10,511 nucleotides of DNA from contig NVVB01000005.1 of NCBI GenBank assembly GCA_002402085.1, positions 89,517 to 100,027 of the forward strand, in the 5' to 3' direction. This DNA comes from Gammaproteobacteria bacterium. Its GTDB lineage: Bacteria > Pseudomonadota > Gammaproteobacteria > Pseudomonadales > UBA3067. The notes under the pieces were generated by a model. The model was not told the DNA's origin, made no database searches, and saw nothing but the letters and a program-made list of their open reading frames with translations. Within the stretch, counting starts at the first letter, position 1, and each line of letters begins with the position of its first letter. Of the stretch, positions 1 through 6,627 are shown piece after piece. Made by a program: the position numbers and the translations under genes.

Positions 1-2590
1 CACTACACTTTTCCCGAACGCCCTCCAAGACATTGGCAGTCATGGCGATTATTGGCACGTTACAAAAATCTCGACCCGCATCGCCCCGACGAATATGCGC
101 TGTTGCTTCAAAGCCGTCCATTTCCGGCATTTGACAATCCATCAAGATTAATTGGTAAGGGTCCGTCGCATTAACGTTTTTAAGCGCGTCCAGCGCTTCT
201 AGACCATTACTTACAACATCACACTGCAAGCCCATTTCATCGAGAAAATGCAGCGCCACCTGCTGATTAACGAAATTGTCCTCCACCAACAATACGCGCC
301 CGCAATAGCTTTCAGGAGACTCCAAAGGTAACACTAGAGCCTGCTCAATAGTGTGTTCATTCCCAGGATTAGAAATAGTAGGCGGTATACTCTCACGGCT
401 ATCCAGCACCATCGAGATCGCACAGCACAGCTCATCACTAGAGAAAGGCTTGAGAAAAAACCCGTGAAAGCCAATTTCGGCAAAACAATCTCTATCCCAT
501 TTCGAGTCCACCGGCACCATCATGATTAACGACAACTGCCGAAACCGCTCATCATTCTTAATAAACCCTGCCAGCGCCTCACCATCCATATCTGGCATAT
601 GCATATCCACCAGAACAATGGGTAATGCGTGAGCGGGCGTATTTTTAGCATCCTCATTGAGTAATTTCAACGTTTGCGCCCCGCTCGTGGCTTCAACAAC
701 GCGTGCTCCCCAGCGGGTCAATTGATTCCCTAAGGCACGAGCACTTGCCTGGTTATCGTCAACAATAAGAAAGTACACGCCATGCAAACTTACACTCGGC
801 TGCACCGGCTCAGAATAATCGCTTCTCGCCAACTGTATAGAGAATTCGAAGCAACACCCCTGGCCTGTCCCCGCGCTTGTAACATCGACACTCCCGCCCA
901 TCAAAGCACACAATTGTCGCACAATGGCTAACCCTAAACCGGTCCCTCCGTACCCACGAGTAATAGAAGAATCAACTTGAGAAAAGGTCTCAAATAAGGC
1001 CGATATACTCTCTCTTGGAATCCCCACGCCCGTGTCGCTTACATAACAACTAAACAGTAACCCTTGGCGCTGCTCCTCCACAGCGGCACGAATAACCACT
1101 TCACCGCGCTCTGTAAACTTAATGGCATTGCCCACCAAGTTAGTAAGAATCTGTCGTAACCGCCCTGAATCCCCTCTAACTACCGAACATTCAATATCAG
1201 TCACATCCAAAACCAACTCGATGCCTTTTTGTTCGGCTTTAAGCGCCATCGACTGTGCAAAACTACTTAAATGCGCTCGAATGTCGTAATCCAGCGCTTC
1301 AAGCGTCAACTTCCCTGCATCCGCTTTCGAAAAATCCAGAATATTATTAATCACCGATAACAAGGATTCTGCGCTGGATTGAGCCATCTCTACTTTACGC
1401 AGCTGATCCTCAGGCAGTTTTGCTTTCAATAACAAACCCAACATCCCCAACACCCCATTCATCGGTGTTCTAATTTCATGAGACATATTGGCTAAGAACT
1501 GGGACTTCGAACGTGCTAAATCTTCGGCCTCACGCTTAGCTTTGTCCATTTCAAGGTGGGCTCTGGTTTGCTCCGCAATGGTCCCGTTACACTCATCAAT
1601 GTATTCATTAATCGCTGCATTAGTTTCCTCCAAAGCCGCGACCATCAATCCCAGTTCATCCTGGGTTTTAAGGGCTTTCGGGGGTGCAGGGAATTCACCC
1701 TGAGTTAAATGTGGCGCATTTTCCGCGACCCAAGTAATACGCCTCGAAAACCGATTTAAACTACGCAGTGAAAAATAAAAAATGACAAAACTGCACACAA
1801 CGATGAACAATAAACCGATAAGAAACCGCGAAATAATCGCTGGCCCGTCACTGCCATCAGCGAAATAGACATAGAACTCTACCGGAACGCCTTCTAAGGC
1901 ATTAATTCCCTTGAGCAACAACAATTGATTCAAATCTTCATTCGGCCCGGCCTTCAGAACAGCGCCTTGATCAGCGCTTAATTGAGTGCCCCCACCCCGA
2001 AATCCGCCGAAGTATTTCACTTTCAACTGAAGCCCATCAGCGCCGTGAGCAGGGTATAAAAATGAATCGTCAATAAAACGCCCCACCACCATAGCCCCAC
2101 TCATTCCATTGATCGACTGTAAGGGCAGAACGTACAGTAAACTAAGTTGTTGCTCATAGACCTTTACGTGAAAGCTTGCTTGGTTTTTTTGGATTGTGGA
2201 TTGAAGTATTGGAAAGAGTTCGTCTGGGCGACCAAAGTCCCCAGGAATATCAGAGCGGGCAAAGATATCCAGATTATGATCATACACGGTGACAAAACTG
2301 AGCGCGGCGTGATCACTGTAGGTGTCCAGCAAATCAATCACCTCAAACTGATTATCCAAGTCTAATGCATTCACTAACGTTTGCTTGCGCTGAATAATCT
2401 GCGCCGTTGTCGCCAACACTGCAAGGGACTCATTTAGGTGATGGCCCGCCTTAACACGCAGTAAGTCTTCCTTCGCTTGAATTTGAATTGATAGGATTTG
2501 TACACCGAGAACGCCTATCACCAGAATAAACGAAAACATCAACCCCGAAACCAATAGAGTCGGCATCATTAACTTGGTTCGCAACTTCAT
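1..2590 (-). CDS. Hybrid sensor histidine kinase, 3' end cut off by the window edge
   Basis: This is an inner-membrane sensor kinase that should autophosphorylate on His and pass phosphate to its own receiver domains. The frame is open from the ATG at 2590 to the left edge (863 residues seen). In order: TM1 about 7-30; a periplasmic region about 31-250 whose GRFIDDSF stretch suggests a Cache/CHASE4-like sensor; TM2 about 252-275; HAMP about 276-330; HisKA with SHEIRTP and phospho-acceptor H371; HATPase with the N-box at N484, DTGVGIP from D519 and GYGGTGLGL near 547-554; receiver 1 with D611, D612, D662 and K714; receiver 2 with E770, D771 and D818. The end of receiver 2, and possibly an Hpt domain, lie outside. 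In receiver 1 the usual Thr/Ser switch position reads V692-P693. The gene starts one base after the binding-protein stop, with only a weak ribosome site, which suggests translational coupling. The signal and the output regulator are unknown. Confidence 0.95.
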   Translation of the reverse strand, partial: MKLRTKLMMPTLLVSGLMFSFILVIGVLGVQILSIQIQAKEDLLRVKAGHHLNESLAVLATTAQIIQRKQTLVNALDLDNQFEVIDLLDTYSDHAALSFVTVYDHNLDIFARSDIPGDFGRPDELFPILQSTIQKNQASFHVKVYEQQLSLLYVLPLQSINGMSGAMVVGRFIDDSFLYPAHGADGLQLKVKYFGGFRGGGTQLSADQGAVLKAGPNEDLNQLLLLKGINALEGVPVEFYVYFADGSDGPAIISRFLIGLLFIVVCSFVIFYFSLRSLNRFSRRITWVAENAPHLTQGEFPAPPKALKTQDELGLMVAALEETNAAINEYIDECNGTIAEQTRAHLEMDKAKREAEDLARSKSQFLANMSHEIRTPMNGVLGMLGLLLKAKLPEDQLRKVEMAQSSAESLLSVINNILDFSKADAGKLTLEALDYDIRAHLSSFAQSMALKAEQKGIELVLDVTDIECSVVRGDSGRLRQILTNLVGNAIKFTERGEVVIRAAVEEQRQGLLFSCYVSDTGVGIPRESISALFETFSQVDSSITRGYGGTGLGLAIVRQLCALMGGSVDVTSAGTGQGCCFEFSIQLARSDYSEPVQPSVSLHGVYFLIVDDNQASARALGNQLTRWGARVVEATSGAQTLKLLNEDAKNTPAHALPIVLVDMHMPDMDGEALAGFIKNDERFRQLSLIMMVPVDSKWDRDCFAEIGFHGFFLKPFSSDELCCAISMVLDSRESIPPTISNPGNEHTIEQALVLPLESPESYCGRVLLVEDNFVNQQVALHFLDEMGLQCDVVSNGLEALDALKNVNATDPYQLILMDCQMPEMDGFEATAHIRRGDAGRDFCNVPIIAMTANVLEGVREKCS

Positions 2591-2591
2591 A

Positions 2592-3434
2592 CTACTTGCC
2601 CAAAGCAACTTTTCTTACCACGTCATAAAAAGAATCTGGTCGTTCGACGTAACCGGCTGCGGGCAAACCTTTCAATATCGAGGCGTCCGCTTCAATTAGA
2701 GCACGTCGAATCTGAACTGCTTTCTCATCACTCATGGTTGAATGAGCGACCACACAGAGATTGGGAATAGGTGGAGAGGTGAGAATAATTTTAAACACAT
2801 CGCCATGTTTGATCACCGCCTGTTTCAAATTAAAGTCCCAGGTCGCACCAGCATCAATACTGCCAGCGGCCACCGCATCAGTCACGCGAGGATGACTCCC
2901 CAAAAAATAATGCTTCTGAAAATAACGCTGATAATCAAGTCCTTTTTCTTTTAGAATCGCATTAGGGTATTTAAACCCGCTGGACGACTCATTCTTTACA
3001 AAGCCAAACTTTTTCCCTTTAAGGTCTACAATCGACTGAAGATCCTCGCGCGTTTTAAGTGCTACAAAATAGCCCAAGTATGAATCAGTTAAACTCTCCC
3101 TGGCTTTATCCCAACTTAATTCGGTTACGAGCAACTTTAACTTCGGATTTATCTGTTTCGCTAACACGTAAGGCACCGGGGAGATGCTCGCTAAGTCCAC
3201 CTTGCCTTCGGCTAAGTATTCAATCATTTGTTGGTAGTCTCGGGAACTCACAAGAATGTAACGATCACCGGTTTTCTCAGCCAAATAGTCCATCATTTTT
3301 CGATAGTGATGATTTATATCGTCCTGGGACTGCCCTTTTTGCCATGGCGTCACGCCAAAACGAAACGTCTGCGCCTGAACAGTTGTTACGCCCAAGCACA
3401 ACACTAACATTACGCTCCATAGACTCCGCACCAT
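2592..3434 (-). CDS. PhnD-like periplasmic substrate-binding protein, probable sensory partner of the adjacent kinase
   Basis: A secreted solute-binding protein of the phosphonate/phosphate-binding PhnD type (PF12974-like), 280 aa from the ATG at 3434. Residues 1-21 form a typical signal peptide (MVRSLW, hydrophobic core, VQA cut site before QTFRFG). Family marks seen: FRFGVTPW at the mature start, DLASISPVPYV near 80-90, a DLKGKKFGFV strand near 137-146, the SSSG anion-binding loop at 150-153 (PhnD has STSG here), SHPRV near 180, and GSIDAGATWD near 191-200. The frame also opens at a GTG at 3443, but that codon lies inside the ribosome site, so the ATG is preferred. No permease or ATPase gene is present, and the kinase follows after one base. 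A periplasmic sensing subunit is therefore more likely than a transporter component. The ligand is not known: many family members do not bind phosphonates. Confidence 0.88.
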   Translation of the reverse strand: MVRSLWSVMLVLCLGVTTVQAQTFRFGVTPWQKGQSQDDINHHYRKMMDYLAEKTGDRYILVSSRDYQQMIEYLAEGKVDLASISPVPYVLAKQINPKLKLLVTELSWDKARESLTDSYLGYFVALKTREDLQSIVDLKGKKFGFVKNESSSGFKYPNAILKEKGLDYQRYFQKHYFLGSHPRVTDAVAAGSIDAGATWDFNLKQAVIKHGDVFKIILTSPPIPNLCVVAHSTMSDEKAVQIRRALIEADASILKGLPAAGYVERPDSFYDVVRKVALGK

Positions 3435-3440
3435 GACGAA

Positions 3441-3447
3441 CACCTCT
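3441..3447 (-). promoter_or_regulatory. Ribosome binding site that fixes the start of the binding protein
   Basis: Read on the minus strand, AGAGGTG lies six bases before the ATG at 3434. The annotatable GTG at 3443 is the last three bases of this same motif and cannot be served by it. This supports the ATG and a signal peptide three residues shorter. Confidence 0.7.
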
Positions 3448-3510
3448 TTAAACGAAGAAACCTTGCTTAACCGTTCGCGGTCTATCGAAAAACCCGAAGG
3501 TTCCCCCCTA

Positions 3511-3804
3511 TTTAAGTATGGATTATTGCGCCAATTAGTTTAATTTGGCTTTATAGCGATTTGAACTAAGCCCAGCCCTCGCGCCTACTTATTCCATCCA
3601 ATCAGTCTTTCGTTACCCCTAATTTATTACTTCTTTGAACGGGTCACCCTCATTCCCGTTGCCCACAAGCCCCCGAGCGGTGTACATTGAGCCCCTAGAA
3701 ACGAATTTTGTTACCGACACACTAAAGCCATCGATAGTATTCCCCACAAAATAGGGGCGTTAGAAATGCGTTATTACAATAAGTCGTTAACATCCATACT
3801 TAAA
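3511..3804. repeat. Perfect 13-bp inverted repeat, one copy upstream of each divergent gene
   Basis: TTTAAGTATGGAT at 3511-3523 is the exact reverse complement of ATCCATACTTAAA at 3792-3804. In the direction of transcription both genes thus have the same 13-mer upstream: 77 bases before the binding-protein ATG (3434) and 34 bases before the membrane-protein ATG (3839). It may be a shared operator or part of two similar promoters. The repeat is seen directly; the role is inferred. Confidence 0.6.
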
Positions 3805-3826
3805 CTACAGATCTATACGTCGAATT

Positions 3827-3833
3827 GAGAGGG
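3827..3833 (+). promoter_or_regulatory. Ribosome binding site of the small membrane protein gene
   Basis: GAGAGGG is followed by five bases and the ATG at 3839. This strong, well-placed Shine-Dalgarno sequence supports the gene and its start. Confidence 0.7.
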
Positions 3834-3838
3834 TATCT

Positions 3839-4285
3839 ATGAGAGGCGCAGGCGGCACTTCCGGTGGCATTGGTAATTTTGTGCTGGGACTATTAATGAT
3901 GTGCGGAGGCTTCTACCTCCTTTTAAACTCAATCACAGTCACCTCAAACTTTGGCATGGGAGCACGCTTGTACGGCTTTGCGGCGTACGGCGGAAACTAC
4001 AGCGTTACCAGCGGAATGGTCATGATTCCCTTTATGTTTGGTGTTGGCATTATTTTTTATAACAGTAAGAACATACTGGGCTGGGTATTAGCGCTAGGGG
4101 CTATAAGCGCGCTGATTATGGGCGTCATCGCATCCATTCGATTTAGCTTTCGAAGCATGAGCGGGTTTGACCTGATTACCATACTCACCTTAGCAATCGG
4201 CGGGTTAGGTCTATTTCTGCGCTCGCTTAAAAACTTTGAATCTGCCCCCTCCCCCGATAGCGAAAATAGACAAAGAGATCCTTAA
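3839..4285 (+). CDS. Small conserved four-helix membrane protein, function unknown
   Basis: 148 aa, strongly hydrophobic, with four probable transmembrane helices at about 11-34, 58-74, 79-100 and 111-128. It has a Gly/Ser-rich start (MRGAGGTSGG), a basic loop after helix 3 (RFSFR, 101-105) and a short charged C-terminal tail (131-148). There is no signal peptide, cysteine cluster or catalytic motif. From memory it resembles a family of uncharacterised bacterial membrane proteins that share the GTSGGIG start and a helix-breaking SIRFSFR stretch, but I know no function for them. It is the only plus-strand gene here, diverges from the sensor unit and shares the mirrored 13-bp element with it. 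The next gene converges on it from 188 bases away, and I see no clear terminator in that gap. Confidence 0.8.
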   Translation: MRGAGGTSGGIGNFVLGLLMMCGGFYLLLNSITVTSNFGMGARLYGFAAYGGNYSVTSGMVMIPFMFGVGIIFYNSKNILGWVLALGAISALIMGVIASIRFSFRSMSGFDLITILTLAIGGLGLFLRSLKNFESAPSPDSENRQRDP

Positions 4286-4419
4286 ATCGGCTCTCATGTC
4301 GACATTCTCACCCCCACCACATCATCAGCGTATGACTTGGGGGCTGAGTCACCCTCAAAAGGTCAAATCATCAAAGCCGGGAACCGCCCGTCAAGCGAAT
4401 AGCCGTATGAGATATGAAG

Positions 4420-4453
4420 AAAGAGGAATTTGGAAAGAGGAATTTGGAAAGAG
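4420..4453. repeat. Tandem 14-bp repeat, about 2.4 copies
   Basis: AAAGAGGAATTTGG occurs at 4420-4433 and again at 4434-4447, followed by a partial AAAGAG at 4448-4453. It sits in the 188-base gap between two convergent genes and ends 20 bases before the stop codon of the 183-aa gene. It looks like a slippage duplication. No other element was recognised in this gap. Confidence 0.85.
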
Positions 4454-4473
4454 ATAACAGGTAATGCTCGGTG

Positions 4474-5025
4474 TTAGTCTTCAGGGGCAATGGACAAGTT
4501 ACTGATATCCACTTCGACAGCAACAACCTGTTTTTTTTCAACTAATATTTCACTGCCCACTGGCGCCACAGAAATGTGACTGACATCGGGCGCTTGAGGG
4601 ATCGCCTGTTTCTCCACCCCTTCCAATAGCTGTACTCCCACAGGCGCAATAACCCAATCCTCAGCATTCGCTTCGGGCTGACTAGAGGATTCCTCAGGGC
4701 TTGAATCGTTGGGGGTGGCTTCAGGTGCCACAGCAGCCGGGGCATCAATAGGCTCAGATTTAACTGGCGTCACGGTGTTCTCAGGCTCAGCTGCCACAGG
4801 CTCTATGGCCGTGACTATCCCCGCCTGCTTTAACTTACCTCGATATTTAATTGCGGTAGCTGAGTCGATTTTCTTTTTCAACACAACCCGCTTGCCGGAA
4901 AATATCACCGCCAACTGCGGTTCAGCCAAACCAAACAACTTGCCTACATTAGTCTTCACCGCAGCTTCGTTAACGCCTTTAACGAACTCACCGTTGAATA
5001 CGATATTAAACAGCTTGTCTGTCAT
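4474..5025 (-). CDS. Hypothetical protein: conserved N-terminal domain plus three C-terminal SxxS-hydrophobic-AP motifs
   Basis: 183 aa, no signal peptide or membrane helix, so probably cytoplasmic. Residues 4-75 look like one compact alpha/beta domain (FNIVFNGEFVKG, then FSGKRVVLKK near 42-51, then an amphipathic helix and a final strand). I recall this domain from many gammaproteobacterial proteins, fused to varied partners, with no known function. Residues 77-120 are a low-complexity linker rich in Pro, Ala, Glu and Ser. The tail holds three related segments about 26 residues apart: DWVIAPVG (123-130), SHISVAPVG (149-157) and SNLSIAPED (175-183). The last ends the protein. The ribosome site is weak (GGGG about six bases upstream). 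The next gene upstream, 206 bases away on the same strand, carries the same motif at its N-terminus. No function is assigned. Confidence 0.78.
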   Translation of the reverse strand: MTDKLFNIVFNGEFVKGVNEAAVKTNVGKLFGLAEPQLAVIFSGKRVVLKKKIDSATAIKYRGKLKQAGIVTAIEPVAAEPENTVTPVKSEPIDAPAAVAPEATPNDSSPEESSSQPEANAEDWVIAPVGVQLLEGVEKQAIPQAPDVSHISVAPVGSEILVEKKQVVAVEVDISNLSIAPED

Positions 5026-5231
5026 GTTAGCCCCAAAGCACTCAAGCGAGATGCATAGTGTCCGTAATAAAGTTAAGATTCTAGCAATAGAGAATTAGCT
5101 TACCACATCACTCTCATCGCAATGCGGCCTCGTTCTACACAAGTTACCCACTGAGTGCACAGCCCAATGAACAAGCTCACATATTTGCACTTCAGCTCAA
5201 CTCACTAAGGCACCCCCAAGTGAGTCGTTCA

Positions 5232-6287
5232 TCATACTGAGTCGCACTGCCAACCCCAGGCTTTTTGTTGCTTCAACCAGCGTTTTGCTTGAACATTACA
5301 TTGGCTAGATTGGAATTCACCGATATTTAAAGGCTTCAAACTATTGCTTTTGAAATACAGCATCTCGCAGGCTTGCTGCTTGGCGCCGGTTAGGAAATTA
5401 AGCTGCATTTTTATACGCTGACCTTCTGAGCGACAGGTGTAGGCGATATTATTGTAACGACGCGCTCGCTGACCAGCGATATTCCTTTGCTCTTTCGCTG
5501 AACCCCGTTGTGCACTGGTTTTTTGCTTTAACTGTATTTTTCTTCGCGCTAAGCGTTTTCTCTTTTCTATTTTTCGAATTAATTTAGACTCCGCAAGATG
5601 AAACGGCCCCGCATTCAGGCTCGCTGAAACCGATGACACGCTCCCTTGTGTTGGCCCGTGTGGGTGAGCCCTACCCCTTAAACTCTCTTGCACCACTAAC
5701 GCCTCAACCTCATCGAGCATAGGCGTATTTTCAACCCCAGAACTTTCAACCCCAGAACTTTCAAATCCGACATTTTCATCCGAAGTATTCATCAAGGCAT
5801 TATTGCTACGTAACGCCTCAATCATCTCAAGCATCAGATCGTCACTGCTTTCAACGAATTGAATGCCATTCGTATTAGGTTCTAAAGGGCTTAATGCGTC
5901 GTCTTCCCCCATTGGTAATTGCAAAGCAATGTTCGCGGTACCGATTTCCTTTTTATCCATCTTGGTTTTTTTGCTCGGCTTAGACTTTTTTTTCGGCTTT
6001 GCTTTTCTCTTTTGAGTAGGCCTCATATCAATACTGATATGACCGGTTTCCTTATTAATGATAATGGTCTCTGTAATCCCATTATTATATAACTTAACCT
6101 TTTCCACCTGGTCTTCCTTGACCCACGTATTATCTTCGACCACCTCAATCGTGGGCTGAATCGTTAAGTTTTGACAATAAACATAACCCGAGCAGGAAAT
6201 CATCCCCACCCAAACACACCCTGCAAGACCCCACTCAAAAGAACATTTATTTCGCTTGCCCACCGGCGCTAAAGAATAACTACTCAT
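5232..6287 (-). CDS. Hypothetical basic protein with an N-terminal export signal or anchor and a four-cysteine C-terminal domain
   Basis: 351 aa. The N-terminus has a short polar tail (SSYSLAPVG, 2-10), basic KRNK, then one hydrophobic stretch about 19-38 that could be an uncleaved anchor or a signal peptide. MISC at 29-32 is a weak lipobox. The middle is low complexity: a Lys-rich patch near 92-115, an acidic part near 127-195 that includes a duplicated ESSGV, and a second Lys/Arg-rich patch near 235-275 that could form a helix. Residues about 280-351 form a compact domain with C285, C307, C330 and C348, ending in a WGWQC signature. I recall this four-Cys pattern as a C-terminal domain of unknown function in other proteobacterial proteins. 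Disulfides are plausible if it is periplasmic. The start is supported by AGGGGC eight bases upstream. The gene lies downstream of the pepN terminator, so it should have its own promoter. Confidence 0.78.
   Translation of the reverse strand: MSSYSLAPVGKRNKCSFEWGLAGCVWVGMISCSGYVYCQNLTIQPTIEVVEDNTWVKEDQVEKVKLYNNGITETIIINKETGHISIDMRPTQKRKAKPKKKSKPSKKTKMDKKEIGTANIALQLPMGEDDALSPLEPNTNGIQFVESSDDLMLEMIEALRSNNALMNTSDENVGFESSGVESSGVENTPMLDEVEALVVQESLRGRAHPHGPTQGSVSSVSASLNAGPFHLAESKLIRKIEKRKRLARRKIQLKQKTSAQRGSAKEQRNIAGQRARRYNNIAYTCRSEGQRIKMQLNFLTGAKQQACEMLYFKSNSLKPLNIGEFQSSQCNVQAKRWLKQQKAWGWQCDSV
5731..5760. repeat. Exact 15-bp tandem duplication inside the 351-aa gene
   Basis: TCAACCCCAGAACTT is present twice head to tail (5731-5745 and 5746-5760). 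It encodes the in-frame peptide repeat ESSGV-ESSGV in the acidic low-complexity linker. The length is a multiple of three, so the frame is kept. Confidence 0.9.
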
Positions 6288-6627
6288 GCACTACTGCCCC
6301 TAATTCTACTCACTTACAATCCCTGTGCGGATTCATTCAACGATGAACCCGACGGAAAACAATCCCGCTATCCTATTTAGACTAGCAAATACCCGGTAAG
6401 TCATCAGAGCAACTTGTTATAACTGAACAGTATATTAAACCCAAAGGCTAACCCGCTTGGACGTTGACAATCGAGTCATCCGGCCACAAAAAAAGGATGC
6501 CTTTAACCCAAACCTGCGAAACACAGGTCATTGGAGGCATCCTTTTTTAATCCCGGAATAACCTTGCACAACGCTTTACAAGCGTTATGCAGGCATTACA
6601 GTATTTATTTCCGCTCTAGAACGCAGC
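6288..6627. other. Intergenic region between pepN and the 351-aa gene
   Basis: 340 bases without a credible gene. The half near pepN holds the pepN terminator (6488-6548). The other half (about 6288-6470) must hold the promoter of the 351-aa gene. A minus-strand TATAAC near 6417-6422 could be a -10 box but has no good -35 partner. Confidence 0.5.
6488..6548 (-). terminator. Rho-independent terminator of pepN with a nested hairpin
   Basis: AAAAAAGGATGCCT (6489-6502) pairs perfectly with AGGCATCCTTTTTT (6535-6548). The apical part encloses a second 5-bp stem, ACCTG (6512-6516) with CAGGT (6524-6528). On the minus strand the stem ends in a run of seven T, as expected for the 3' end of the pepN transcript. 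The flanking A/T runs also make it usable on the plus strand, although no plus-strand gene enters it. It begins about 80 bases past the pepN stop. Confidence 0.85.

Larger units (their letters stand above)
3435..3838. other. Divergent intergenic region between the sensor unit and the membrane protein gene
   Basis: About 400 bases without a credible gene. It must hold promoters for both outward-facing units. The main structure is the mirrored 13-bp element (separate entry). There is also a short AACGGG/CCCGTT inverted repeat at 3638-3643 and 3655-3660. No consensus sigma-70 -35/-10 pair stands out on either strand. CATACT inside the 13-bp element is a 4-of-6 match to a -10 box, with weak -35-like TTAAAC (minus) or TTATTA (plus) 17-18 bases upstream. 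Confidence 0.5.

Noticed and set aside
2592..3434. Phosphonate uptake (phn) transport operon
   Set aside because: Only the binding protein is present; a kinase rather than a permease and ATPase follows it.
3059..3436. Plus-strand open frame of 125 codons opposite the binding-protein gene
   Set aside because: It lies antisense to a well-supported gene and its translation looks like no protein family.
3441..3443. GTG as start codon of the PhnD-like protein
   Set aside because: It overlaps the Shine-Dalgarno sequence; the ATG at 3434 is correctly spaced and gives a normal signal peptide.
3638..3660. AACGGG/CCCGTT inverted repeat as an operator
   Set aside because: Six pairs across eleven bases is close to chance and there is no second copy or promoter to anchor it.
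4236..4457. Plus-strand open frame of 73 codons overlapping the end of the membrane protein gene
   Set aside because: No ribosome site, no recognisable sequence, and its 3' part is made of the 14-bp tandem repeat. Treated as chance.
5201..5224. CTCACT/AGTGAG stem after the 351-aa gene as a terminator
   Set aside because: Only six pairs, a 12-base loop and no T run on the minus strand.
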